A stretch of 64,000 nucleotides of DNA, from assembly GCF_019145375.1 (NCBI RefSeq), contig NZ_JAHSTX010000002.1, positions 624,001-688,000 on the forward strand. Reading direction: 5' to 3'. Numbering within the stretch: the first letter of the stretch is position 1; each line of letters starts with the position of its first letter. The position numbers and the translations under genes are program-made. Below are positions 45,091-53,365 of this stretch, one piece after another. The notes beneath the pieces are model-generated. The model was given only the letters and a program-made list of their open reading frames with translations. It was not told where the DNA came from and made no database searches. This stretch comes from Pseudomonas triticicola. Lineage in GTDB: Bacteria; Pseudomonadota; Gammaproteobacteria; Pseudomonadales; Pseudomonadaceae.

Positions 45091-45978
45091 ATGTCGCTCA
45101 AGCACTTTATCCAAATCACCAAACCGGGGATCATTTTCGGTAACGTGCTTTCTGTGGCAGGCGGGTTCTTCCTGGCCTCGAAAGGGCATGTCGATCTGGC
45201 GGTGTTTCTGGCCGCCATGATCGGTACTTCCCTGGTCGTGGCCTCCGGTTGCGTGTTCAACAACTGCATCGACCGCGACATCGACCTGAAGATGGAACGC
45301 ACCAAGAACCGTGTGCTGGTCCAGGGCCTGATCTCCCTGAAACTGGCCCTGGTTTACGCGACCATTCTGGGTGTTCTCGGCGTTGCCTTGTTGTACAAGG
45401 TGGCCAACCCGTTGGCTGCCTTGTTCGCAGTAATCGGCTTCATCATCTACGTCGGCTTTTACAGCCTGTACCTCAAGCGCAAGTCGGTTCACGGCACGCT
45501 GGTGGGCAGTCTGTCGGGCGCCATGCCGCCAGTGATCGGTTACGTTGCCGTGACCAACAGCTTCGACATGGCCGCACTGACCCTGCTGGTGATGTTCAGC
45601 CTGTGGCAGATGCCGCATTCCTACGCCATCGCGATTTTCCGTTTCAATGATTACCTGGCCGCATCGATTCCGGTGCTGCCAGTGAAACGCGGCATTCAAG
45701 TGGCGAAGAAGCACATCCTGCTCTACATCCTGGCGTTTCTCGTGGCGACCTTGATGCTGACCTTCAGCGGCTACGCCGGCATGAGCTACCTCGCCGTCGC
45801 CGCCGCCATGGGCATGTACTGGCTGTACATGGCCTGGACCGGCTACAAGGCAGTCGATGACACCGTCTGGGCACGCAAGCTGTTCGTGTTCTCGATCTTC
45901 ACCATCACTGCGTTGAGCGTCATGATGTCCCTGGACTTCAAGGTGCCGACAGAGCTGCTGCTGACGTACGCGCCGTAA
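45091..45978 (+). CDS. cyoE: Protohaem IX farnesyltransferase (haem O synthase) CyoE
   Basis: A 295-residue UbiA-type prenyltransferase with the Asp-rich [18 protein letters not shown] motif and [18 protein letters not shown]. Makes haem O for CyoB. Ten nt after cyoD, last gene of the operon. Confidence 0.96.
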   Translation: MSLKHFIQITKPGIIFGNVLSVAGGFFLASKGHVDLAVFLAAMIGTSLVVASGCVFNNCIDRDIDLKMERTKNRVLVQGLISLKLALVYATILGVLGVALLYKVANPLAALFAVIGFIIYVGFYSLYLKRKSVHGTLVGSLSGAMPPVIGYVAVTNSFDMAALTLLVMFSLWQMPHSYAIAIFRFNDYLAASIPVLPVKRGIQVAKKHILLYILAFLVATLMLTFSGYAGMSYLAVAAAMGMYWLYMAWTGYKAVDDTVWARKLFVFSIFTITALSVMMSLDFKVPTELLLTYAP

Positions 45979-45993
45979 GTTTGCTGGCTTCAG

Positions 45994-46030
45994 AAAAAAC
46001 CCGCCATCGCGAGATGCGCGGGTTTTTTTT
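45994..46030 (+). terminator. Terminator after cyoE
   Basis: AAAAAACCCGC and GCGGGTTTTTTTT arms around a short loop, 15 nt after the cyoE stop. It marks the right edge of the conserved chromosome before the accessory region. Confidence 0.85.
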
Positions 46031-46077
46031 CGGCAGATATTCGACGTGCAACGTGGTGAGTTGCACACCGAGGGTCA

Positions 46078-47487
46078 TTACCTATCCAGCAAACGGAAAA
46101 ATCGCTCCCGCACATGCACATGATCACTGTGCGCGACGTTGAACCGCAGATAGTTGCCGGCGTCTGCAGCTTTGCTCAGCAATGTGCCCGGGGCCAACAC
46201 CAGATTGTTTGCCAGTCCTTGGCGGGCCAGGATTTCGGCGTTCTTGCCCGCAGGCAGGCGCGTCCAGATGAACAACCCTTCGCCGGGTAGCGACGACACC
46301 GAGCAGCCTGCTTCAACCAGCCAGGCGGCGACGCGGCTGTTGGATTCGTACAAGCGGTCGACCGTGCGTCGCGCGTGTTTGGCGTAGCTGCCATCGCTAA
46401 GCAGGGTGCAGGTGATTTGCTCGGCCAGTTCCGAGGTGACGCCGCCGCAGGCCATTTTCAGGGCGATCATTCGTGCTGCCAGGGGCGCCGAAAGCACTGC
46501 ATAGCTGACCCTGCTGTTGGCGGTCAGGGTTTTCGAGAAGCCCGAGACATAACTGACGTTGTCCAGGCCGCTCGCTGCCAGACGCGGAGTGCGGCGTTGC
46601 TGGATATCGCAATACAAATCGTCCTCGACGATATGGAAGCCGTATTGGTGGCTCAACTCCAGCAAGCGGTAAACCTGGGCCGGTGAGAAGGAATGGCCGG
46701 TGGGGTTGTGCAGGGTGCTGTTGGTCATATACAGCACCGGTCGATGGGCAATCAGCAGTTGCTCCAGCGCTTGCAGGTCCATGCCGCTGCTGTCGCGCGC
46801 GATGGTAATTACCTTGGCGCCATGCAGGGCGAGGTTGGCATGCAGGTTGAAGTAGCAGGGATCATCGAGCAGCACAGTGTCGCCGGGTTTGATCAGCAGC
46901 CGCATCAACAGGTCGATGGCCTGCATGGTGTTGGCGGTGGTGATGATCTGTTCCAGCGGCGCTTCGATGCCGAATGTCGCCAGTTTCACCTGCAAGGCCT
47001 GACGCAAGGGCAGGTAACCCCCGGCGACGCCGTACTCGCCCATGCGCAAAGTGGTCGCGCGCAATGTACCGCGCACGGCTTTGAGCAACTCTTCGGCGGG
47101 CAGCCATGAGGAGGGCAAAAAGCCGCAACCGGGACGCAGTGCGCCGTTGTCCAGCAACAATGCGCGCCGCACCACGCTGAGAGTGTCCTGGGGTTGCAGA
47201 TCGGGTCGTGGACCGGCGGCGGGCGATATGGCAGCGCGGTGCACGTAATGCCCCGAGCCTTGACGTGACACGACCTGGCCCTTGGCGCGCAAGCGGTCGA
47301 GGGCATCGACCACGGTCGATTTGCCGACGTTCATCAACTCCGACAATTCGCGGATCGGTGGCAGCCTGGCGCCGTGGGGCAGACCTCCGGTGCTGATGGC
47401 CTGGGACAGTTGATCGACGATCTGCTGCACCAGCGGCACGCCGGGCTGGAACTGGACTGCGGCGATCACGGCGCGTTGAACCTGCAT
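46078..47487 (-). CDS. MocR-type regulator (GntR winged helix plus PLP aminotransferase-like domain) 1
   Basis: 469 residues. An N-terminal GntR winged helix (about 20-85; LPPIRELSELMNVGKSTVVDAL) is fused to a fold-type I aminotransferase domain with the PLP lysine in SGFSKTLTANSR. MocR regulators sense amino-acid-like or PLP-reactive effectors. Divergent from the MFS-ATP-grasp-RidA genes, which it probably controls. TTTACTG-type sites lie in the gap, one inverted pair directly abutting its own start. Confidence 0.9.
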   Translation of the reverse strand: MQVQRAVIAAVQFQPGVPLVQQIVDQLSQAISTGGLPHGARLPPIRELSELMNVGKSTVVDALDRLRAKGQVVSRQGSGHYVHRAAISPAAGPRPDLQPQDTLSVVRRALLLDNGALRPGCGFLPSSWLPAEELLKAVRGTLRATTLRMGEYGVAGGYLPLRQALQVKLATFGIEAPLEQIITTANTMQAIDLLMRLLIKPGDTVLLDDPCYFNLHANLALHGAKVITIARDSSGMDLQALEQLLIAHRPVLYMTNSTLHNPTGHSFSPAQVYRLLELSHQYGFHIVEDDLYCDIQQRRTPRLAASGLDNVSYVSGFSKTLTANSRVSYAVLSAPLAARMIALKMACGGVTSELAEQITCTLLSDGSYAKHARRTVDRLYESNSRVAAWLVEAGCSVSSLPGEGLFIWTRLPAGKNAEILARQGLANNLVLAPGTLLSKAADAGNYLRFNVAHSDHVHVRERFFRLLDR

Positions 47488-47589
47488 TTTACTGGTCTCT
47501 CCGACAGTAAACTTCGCTGGATTCTATACGAACTTGCTCTGACCGGAACACGGGCGTGTCCCTACCATCGCCTTACAGATTTTACTGGT
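47486..47589. promoter_or_regulatory. Candidate operator for MocR regulator 1
   Basis: ATTTTACTGGT occurs identically at 47486-47496 and 47579-47589. In addition TTTACTG (47488-47494) and CAGTAAA (47505-47511) form an inverted pair just upstream of the regulator ATG. Three related sites in a 122-bp divergent promoter suit MocR binding, which uses direct or inverted repeats. Inference. Confidence 0.55.
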
Positions 47590-47609
47590 TGGCGGTCAGG
47601 AGCTTTGGG

Positions 47610-48710
47610 ATGAGTATCGAAACAACGGTCGCCGCGGCGAAACCGGTCATCAATGTGCGGTTGTTCGTGATCCGCATGATCACCGCCGTGTCGCTGTTTG
47701 CGGTGCTGGGCAAAGCCAACGTGTGGCTCGATACCGCCACCAACAGCATTCTCGCACTGGGTTATCGTGCCCTGCTGTTGCTGCTGCCACTGACGTTGCT
47801 GATTCTCGGCCGTCGTTCGCTCAGTGTGACGCTGTTGTGTGCCAGCCTCGGCCTGGTGCTGCTGGCGCTGACCAGTCAGCAGGGGATGGTGATGTTTGCC
47901 GCAGGCCTGTTCGCCTACGGCATTGCGATTGCCGGTTACCTGATCAAGAGCGAGGCGGCGCAGACCCGGGAAGGCGCGGCATACAACCGCGTGGCAATGA
48001 ACATGGGCAGCCTGGTGGCGGGGCTGATCCTGTTGTCGCCATTGCTCACGCCGACGATGTTTTTTCTCGGCGCTGCGGCATTTGTGCTGCTGTGCATGCC
48101 GATCGCCCTCGGCGCTACGTTCAGCAGCCAACCGAGCGTGGCCCGTCCGGTGACGCAGGGCGGCAGCGGCTGGCGCAACAAGCTGCCGTGGGTGATCGCC
48201 GGGATCATCATGGGCATCAAGCTGTTCGGCGTGTTCTCGATCCTGCCGCAAGCGATTCTGCTCAAGACCGGCGAACTCCCGGCCTGGTACGGGCTGATGC
48301 TGATCCTCAACAGCGCAGTAGTGGTGTTTGCTCAGGTGCCAGTGATGAACCTGATCGAACGCACCGGCCGCTTCAAGGTACTGGTGGTGATCGCGATCAT
48401 TGCCGGAGGTTTCGCCGTGCTGTCCGCACCGGGCGTCTTCCATGTCGAAACCTTGCTCGGTGCGTTGATCTGGGTGGCGCTGCTGTCGATCGCCGAGTGC
48501 GCGTTCAGTTACCTCGACTACTTCTCGGTCAAGCAAAACAACATGTTCGTCAAAGAAGTTTCGCTGGGCGTCGGTGCCGGGTTGACCGTGCTGGTCATGC
48601 GCGTGGTCCCGGCGCCGTTCAACGCCGTGTTGCTGGCGCTGCTCGGTGCCGGCGGGATTCTGCTCTGGTACTGGCTGGTGCGCCGCTCCAGCGCCGAGCT
48701 GCACGATTGA
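47610..48710 (+). CDS. MFS transporter, putative exporter of the accessory cluster
   Basis: 366 residues from the ATG at 47610, which has an AGGAG site 7 nt upstream. About eleven to twelve hydrophobic helices, slightly shorter than typical MFS proteins (about 400). The IRMITAVSLFAVLGKANVW helix and the SFSYLDYF-like late loop (AFSYLDYFSVK) do not identify a substrate. First of a run with ATP-grasp and RidA genes (gap 35 nt). Export of the product or uptake of a precursor are both possible. Confidence 0.82.
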   Translation: MSIETTVAAAKPVINVRLFVIRMITAVSLFAVLGKANVWLDTATNSILALGYRALLLLLPLTLLILGRRSLSVTLLCASLGLVLLALTSQQGMVMFAAGLFAYGIAIAGYLIKSEAAQTREGAAYNRVAMNMGSLVAGLILLSPLLTPTMFFLGAAAFVLLCMPIALGATFSSQPSVARPVTQGGSGWRNKLPWVIAGIIMGIKLFGVFSILPQAILLKTGELPAWYGLMLILNSAVVVFAQVPVMNLIERTGRFKVLVVIAIIAGGFAVLSAPGVFHVETLLGALIWVALLSIAECAFSYLDYFSVKQNNMFVKEVSLGVGAGLTVLVMRVVPAPFNAVLLALLGAGGILLWYWLVRRSSAELHD

Positions 48711-48745
48711 TTCGCAGTGTTCTCATCAAGGAGTCAGGGGTAGTC

Positions 48746-50014
48746 ATGAGTACGAAGTCTTGCATGGTGGTGGTCGGGTATAACGGCAACCGGGTCAACG
48801 ATATCCAAAAGCTGCGCGAGTGCTGCCATCGCTTGTACAACGCGCGCCTGGTGCTTCTGGTCGAGCAGGTGCAGGCGGATGATCATCGGGTGGCCGATCA
48901 CGTCTGCAGTACTTCATTCGCCGAAGCGGATGTGCTCGACTCGGTTGAGCAGGTGGCCGGTTGTTTGAGTGCCGACCATTGGCAGTTGCTCGGGGTGCTG
49001 CCGTTTTCCGATCGTGGAGTCTTGCTTGGCGCGGCGCTGGCCACGCATTTCGGTCTGCCGGGTATCACCCCGGCACAGGCTCGGGCGGGACTGGACAAGC
49101 AGATTTTCCGTCAGCTCGAAGCGCGTGGCGAATCCTCCCCGGTTGACTATCGCCCAGTGGCTTCGATGCGCATCGACAGCCTGGCGCAGTTGCATCAGCG
49201 GGTGGTCGAGCTTGGCGGTAAAGGGTTCATCAAACCGGCATGTGAAGGCGCCAGTCGTGGCTGCAGGGTGATCAACCATCCGGGCGAGTGCGAGGAAGCG
49301 TGGCAGGCGCTCAAACCCTATCGCGAGGGCGGCATCGTCCTTGAAGAGCTGGTGCAGAACGCCCGTGAATACAGCTGGGACGACGTCGCCGGCAGCACCT
49401 GGATCACTGAAAAAACCACCACCGAAGGTGCTTATCGCGCAGAAATCCAGCAAGTGGTGCCGGCACCGCTGAATGCCCGGCTGCAGGCTCGGCTGATGGC
49501 TGCCGGGCAGCATATGGCGGCGCTGGTGTCGGCGGATAACGGCGCGTGGCACAACGAAGTGTTCCTGCGGGACGACGGCTTGAGTTCGGCGGTGGAAACC
49601 AACATGCGCCCCGGCGGCATGCACATCTGGGATCTCGCCCGGCACGCCTTCGAGGATTTCGATCCATGGCAACGCTGGGTGCGCTGGGCCGTGGCAGGCC
49701 ACATTGACCGACATGTCCCGGTGGCACGCGGTCACTGCGGGATTCGTCTGCTGCGCGCACCGCTCGACGGCATCCTGCGCTCAATGCCTGACATCGCCGC
49801 TCTCGCGCACAACCTGGGCATGGATCTGGTAGAGGCGCTGTACGCAAAAAAGGCTGGCGATCCGGTCAGTGCCCTCGTGCAGGACAACACCGCATTTGTC
49901 GGCCACATCATGTTGTTCAATCACGATTACGCGCAGCTCAGCGATGACTTGCTGCGACTGGCCGACGCTATCGAGGCGCGGATCGAAGTCACGGTGCTGG
50001 CCCTGGCCGGTTGA
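48746..50014 (+). CDS. ATP-grasp ligase 1, putative amino acid/peptide ligase
   Basis: 422 residues from the ATG at 48746. An N-terminal Rossmann-like domain is followed by the ATP-grasp fold with the ATP-binding Lys in GGKGFIKPACEGASRGC, the EELV hinge, and the metal-binding ETNMRPGGMHIWDL. This biotin-carboxylase-like subclass forms amide bonds between amino acids through acyl phosphates. Placed between MFS and RidA genes. Substrates unknown. Confidence 0.85.
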   Translation: MSTKSCMVVVGYNGNRVNDIQKLRECCHRLYNARLVLLVEQVQADDHRVADHVCSTSFAEADVLDSVEQVAGCLSADHWQLLGVLPFSDRGVLLGAALATHFGLPGITPAQARAGLDKQIFRQLEARGESSPVDYRPVASMRIDSLAQLHQRVVELGGKGFIKPACEGASRGCRVINHPGECEEAWQALKPYREGGIVLEELVQNAREYSWDDVAGSTWITEKTTTEGAYRAEIQQVVPAPLNARLQARLMAAGQHMAALVSADNGAWHNEVFLRDDGLSSAVETNMRPGGMHIWDLARHAFEDFDPWQRWVRWAVAGHIDRHVPVARGHCGIRLLRAPLDGILRSMPDIAALAHNLGMDLVEALYAKKAGDPVSALVQDNTAFVGHIMLFNHDYAQLSDDLLRLADAIEARIEVTVLALAG

Positions 50015-50044
50015 TGAGAAGCTTTTGTTCAAAGGGTGAAACAG

Positions 50045-50542
50045 ATGAGTGAGCAACTACTGACTTGTGATGAACGCTTTATCGCGCTGGCCAAGGAACT
50101 GGGCTATGACATCTATGGTGAAAACACCGCCGGCGGCCACTATGCGCCCCTCGTGCGCAATCATGATGAGCTTTACGTCAGCGGCCTGGTGCCGCGCATG
50201 AACGGCAGGATCCAGTACCCCGGCCGCGTCGGTCTGGAGCTGACCCTGGCTGACGCGCAGGCGGCGGCGAGCATCAGTGCGATGCGCGGTCTGGCACTGA
50301 TCGTTGATGCGATCGGCTCGCTGGACAAACTCAGGTCTTTGATGCGAGTAACCGTCTACGTCAAGTCCACTGCGGACTTTGTCGACCTAAGCGAAGTGGC
50401 CAACGGCGCTTCTGATGTATTCAGTCATGTATTGGGTGAGGCGGGCAAACATACCCGCACGACGGTCGGCGTTTATCAACTACCGAAGAACGCGGCGATC
50501 GAGGTGGACATGATTGCGGCTTTGCGTCCTTCAGCACTGTAA
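50045..50542 (+). CDS. RidA-family (YjgF/UK114) protein
   Basis: 165 residues from the ATG at 50045, with a weak AAAGGG site. YjgF/RidA fold with GLVPRMNGRIQYPGRVG, MRGLALIVDAIGSLDKL and AIEVDMIAAL. Longer than the 128-residue RidA, and the enamine deaminase Arg cannot be placed with certainty. In biosynthetic clusters such proteins hydrolyse imines or enamines or act as pathway catalysts. Thirty nt after the ATP-grasp gene. Confidence 0.82.
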   Translation: MSEQLLTCDERFIALAKELGYDIYGENTAGGHYAPLVRNHDELYVSGLVPRMNGRIQYPGRVGLELTLADAQAAASISAMRGLALIVDAIGSLDKLRSLMRVTVYVKSTADFVDLSEVANGASDVFSHVLGEAGKHTRTTVGVYQLPKNAAIEVDMIAALRPSAL

Positions 50543-50589
50543 GTTGTAATAATGCAACTTTACATCGTCAACTTACGCAACTAGTGTTG
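50541..50589 (+). promoter_or_regulatory. Array of five CAACT/AGTTG half-sites before the cupin gene
   Basis: AAGTTG (50541-50546), CAACTT (50555-50560 and 50569-50574), CAACTA (50578-50583) and GTTG (50586-50589) crowd into 49 bp. The first two form a palindrome with an 8-nt loop. There is no T-run, so a terminator is unlikely; an operator is more plausible. Confidence 0.45.
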
Positions 50590-50623
50590 GCCAATTCAAT
50601 GGCTGGATGACAGGCGGGATTAC

Positions 50624-51109
50624 ATGAGCGGACTGCACGGTGAATTTTTTTCCTACAAGGACTTTCGACAGAGCCTGCATCATCGCCCGCTCAGTCCGAA
50701 AGTCTGGAGCCATGCGCAGCTGACGGATATGCGCCAGACGCTGGAGAACGCTGACGTCGACATTGTTGCCTTGGCAACCGCGCCGACTCTGCATGGCTGC
50801 GAAGTCACGCCCGGCGTGGCCATGGCCATGCAGTGGCTCAACCCTGGCACTGAACTCAAAGGGCACGCACACGCCTGGTGGCACCTGTTCATCATCCAGT
50901 CCGGCCACGGCAGTCTGACCCTCGGCGACGCCGGCCCGGTGGCGGTCAGCCCAGGCGATGTGCTGTTGGTGCCAGCCTGGACAACGCATGGTTTCAGCAA
51001 TCGCGACGGCAATGAAACGCTGGCGATGCTCAATCTGAGCAACATGCCGCAGATGGCGTTGCTGGCCAATTTTGCCGACAGCCATGGGCTGATCACTACC
51101 CCGGCCTGA
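50624..51109 (+). CDS. Cupin-domain protein
   Basis: 161 residues with one conserved beta-barrel cupin. Motif 1 is GTELKGHAHAWWHLFIIQSGHG and motif 2 is VSPGDVLLVPAWTTHGFSN, giving potential metal-binding His residues (HAHAWWH and TTHG). Such single-domain cupins can be dioxygenases, isomerases or sensors. The own upstream half-site array and downstream terminator suggest partly separate regulation. Confidence 0.8.
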   Translation: MSGLHGEFFSYKDFRQSLHHRPLSPKVWSHAQLTDMRQTLENADVDIVALATAPTLHGCEVTPGVAMAMQWLNPGTELKGHAHAWWHLFIIQSGHGSLTLGDAGPVAVSPGDVLLVPAWTTHGFSNRDGNETLAMLNLSNMPQMALLANFADSHGLITTPA

Positions 51110-51128
51110 CGTCGGGGGTTGTTTGCAA

Positions 51129-51154
51129 GGGAGCCGAAAGGCTCCCTTTTTTTT
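51129..51154 (+). terminator. Terminator after the cupin gene
   Basis: GGGAGCC-GAAA-GGCTCCC followed by eight T residues, 19 nt after the stop. It separates the MFS-to-cupin genes from the GST-to-hydrolase genes. Confidence 0.92.
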
Positions 51155-51180
51155 GGTGTTTTTGCCCGATGGCAATCTTG

Positions 51181-51214
51181 TTCTGTATCCATGCAAACGG
51201 GCAGATTCTGTATC
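51181..51214 (+). promoter_or_regulatory. Direct repeat upstream of the GST-KamA operon
   Basis: TTCTGTATC is repeated exactly at 51181-51189 and 51206-51214, 25 bp apart, about 110 bp before the GST start. Paired direct repeats are the typical binding pattern of MocR activators, so the nearby second MocR regulator is a candidate. Inference. Confidence 0.55.
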
Positions 51215-51325
51215 TATTCGGATTTTAAGCAACTAACTACGATCACTTCCAAGGCATTCAACAGAGCATAAGTGCCCCGCTGATAAGGGGTGCGCCTGAA
51301 TGCGCTTAATACACAGGAGTGTTTT

Positions 51326-51970
51326 ATGGGCGGTGTAAAACTGAAGTTGTATGTCGGCGCAGATTTTATCAGTGCCTTCGCCATGTCGGCATTTGTCGGG
51401 CTCAAGGAAAAGCAACTTTCATTCGATCTGGTGACGCTCGACTTAAAGGCACGGGATAATTATTTGCCGGCTTATCGTGATCTTTCACTGACTTGCAAAG
51501 TTCCCACACTGATTCACCAAGGCTTCGCACTTGCCGAGTCTTCGGCCATTGCCGAGTACCTCGACGAGATCGCCCCCGGTCATCCGAGATTGTTACCGCA
51601 GGATACCCGCCAGCGCGCTCGGGCGCGGCAACTGCAAGCCTGGCTGCGCAGCGATCTGCTGGTGATCCGCAAGGAACGTCCTGCCGATCTCATCTACTTC
51701 GGGCCGCGCGATACACCGCTGTCGGCAGAAGCACAGAGCGCGGTGCAACGTTTGTATTTTGTTGCAGCGCACCTGTTGGAGGACGGCGCCGAACACCTGT
51801 TCGGTGAGTGGAGTATTGCCGACACCGACCTCGCAATCATGCTCAACCGCCTGTTGGCCAACGGCGATCCGATGCCGGCGCTCCTCGCCGACTACGTGCG
51901 TCGCCAATGGCAGCGCGACAGCGTCCAGGCGTGGCTCGATCAGCCCCGCGCGATGCCGTTGCAAGCCTAA
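51326..51970 (+). CDS. yfcF: Glutathione S-transferase (YfcF-like)
   Basis: 214 residues from the ATG at 51326 with an AGGAG site. Thioredoxin-like N-terminal domain (LYVGADFISAFAMSAFVGLKE) with the glutathione contacts in KVPTLI and ESSAIAEYL, then an all-helical domain with RARARQLQAWLRSDLLVIR, FGEWSIADTDLAIMLNRL. Close in length and motifs to E. coli YfcF. First gene of the second run; may protect against or process a reactive intermediate. Confidence 0.88.
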   Translation: MGGVKLKLYVGADFISAFAMSAFVGLKEKQLSFDLVTLDLKARDNYLPAYRDLSLTCKVPTLIHQGFALAESSAIAEYLDEIAPGHPRLLPQDTRQRARARQLQAWLRSDLLVIRKERPADLIYFGPRDTPLSAEAQSAVQRLYFVAAHLLEDGAEHLFGEWSIADTDLAIMLNRLLANGDPMPALLADYVRRQWQRDSVQAWLDQPRAMPLQA

Positions 51971-51995
51971 ACCCCCGCGAGCCAGGAGCGCTGCC

Positions 51996-53336
51996 ATGCA
52001 AGGACTTTCACCTTACGATCGTTACAAGCCCTACACCTCACGCAGCATTCGCGAAACGCAGTACTGGCACAAACTCACCCCGCAGTTGCAGGAAGCCATG
52101 GACGTGGTGGCGCGGGTGATGCCGTTTCGAACCAATGACTATGTGCTCGGCACGCTGATCGACTGGGACAACATTCCCGACGATCCGATCTTCCGCATGA
52201 CCTTCCCCCACCGCGACATGCTGTTGCCGGAGGAGTACGACGCACTCAAGCGCCTGATCGAGGCGGGTGATCCGTCGGCGATCAAGCGCCGCATCGAATC
52301 GATCTGGCTGCGGATGAATCCGCACCCGGCCGGGCAACTGACGCACAACGGCGTCAGCCTCGACGGCAAAATCCTTGAGGGGATTCAGCACAAGTATCGC
52401 GAGACCGTGCTGTTTTTTCCCGGTGCCGGGCAGACCTGCCACGCCTACTGCACCTTTTGTTTCCGCTGGGCACAGTTCATCGGCGAGGAAGAGCTGAAGT
52501 TCAACGCCCGTGAATCCCAGGAGCTGGTGAGTTATCTGCAGCAGCACACCGAAGTGACGGACGTGCTGATCACCGGTGGCGATCCGATGATCATGAACGC
52601 CCGTTCGCTGGCCGGGTACATCGAGCCGTTATTGACGTTGCCGCACGTGAACAGCATCCGCATCGGCACCAAGTCCGTGGCGTACTGGCCGCAGCGCTTT
52701 GTCAGTGACAAGGACACACTCGAGTTGCTGGCGCTGTTCGAACGCATCGTCGCGGCCGGTAAAAACCTTTCGATCATGGGCCACTACAACCACCCGGTTG
52801 AACTGCGTCAGGACATCGCCCGCCAGGCCGTGGCGAATATTCGAGCGACTGGTGCGACCCTGCGCATGCAAGCACCGGTGATTCGCCATATCAACGAAAA
52901 CCCCGCCGACTGGGCAGCGTTGTGGACCGAAGGCGTGCGCCTCGGCGCGACGCCGTACTACATGTTTGTCGAGCGTGACACCGGACCGAGCCACTATTTC
53001 GCGATGCCGCTGGCGCGGGCCTTTGAAATTTTCCAGGCCGCCTACCGCAGCGTTTCCGGTCTGGCGCGTACCGTGCGCGGGCCCTCCATGAGCACTTTTT
53101 ACGGCAAGGTCCTGATCAACGGTATCGAGACCGTTGCCGGGGAAAAAGTCTTCGTTCTGCAGTTTCTGCAGGCGCGCAATCCGAAGTGGGTGCTGCGCAC
53201 CTTCTATGCCGGTTTCGACCCGCACGCGACGTGGTTCGATGAGTTGCGCCCGGCGTTTGGCGAACGCGCATTTTTCTTTCAGAGCGACGCGGTGACGACG
53301 CCTGAGTTGATACCGGTGCTGCTGCAGAGCGCTTAG
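51996..53336 (+). CDS. KamA-like radical SAM aminomutase
   Basis: 446 residues from the ATG at 51996 (CCAGGAG site). The N-terminal domain has IPDDPIFRMTFP. The radical SAM cluster ligands are C148-x3-C152-x2-C155 (CHAYCTFC), followed by VLITGGDPM (GGDP SAM motif). The lysine 2,3-aminomutase family uses PLP and SAM to shift an alpha-amino group to the beta carbon. The usual glycine-rich PGGGGK PLP site is replaced by GPSMSTFYGK with Lys371. Substrate may not be lysine. Lies 25 nt after the GST and 29 nt before the aminotransferase gene. Confidence 0.85.
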   Translation: MQGLSPYDRYKPYTSRSIRETQYWHKLTPQLQEAMDVVARVMPFRTNDYVLGTLIDWDNIPDDPIFRMTFPHRDMLLPEEYDALKRLIEAGDPSAIKRRIESIWLRMNPHPAGQLTHNGVSLDGKILEGIQHKYRETVLFFPGAGQTCHAYCTFCFRWAQFIGEEELKFNARESQELVSYLQQHTEVTDVLITGGDPMIMNARSLAGYIEPLLTLPHVNSIRIGTKSVAYWPQRFVSDKDTLELLALFERIVAAGKNLSIMGHYNHPVELRQDIARQAVANIRATGATLRMQAPVIRHINENPADWAALWTEGVRLGATPYYMFVERDTGPSHYFAMPLARAFEIFQAAYRSVSGLARTVRGPSMSTFYGKVLINGIETVAGEKVFVLQFLQARNPKWVLRTFYAGFDPHATWFDELRPAFGERAFFFQSDAVTTPELIPVLLQSA

Positions 53337-53365
53337 GACGAATACCTCAAAGGAGAGAAAACGAC

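Noticed and set aside
47723..50014. A single 763-codon frame joining the MFS region to the ATP-grasp gene
   Set aside because: Its first third is out of frame with the MFS gene and has no fold features. The real start with a ribosome site is at 48746.
50541..50560. AAGTTG/CAACTT palindrome as a terminator of ridA
   Set aside because: AT-rich short stem with no T-run; an operator is more likely.
51996..53336. Radical SAM gene as EpmB (EF-P lysine aminomutase)
   Set aside because: EpmB is about 340 residues and is not found in metabolite operons. This protein is 446 residues and is linked to oxygenases and an aminotransferase.
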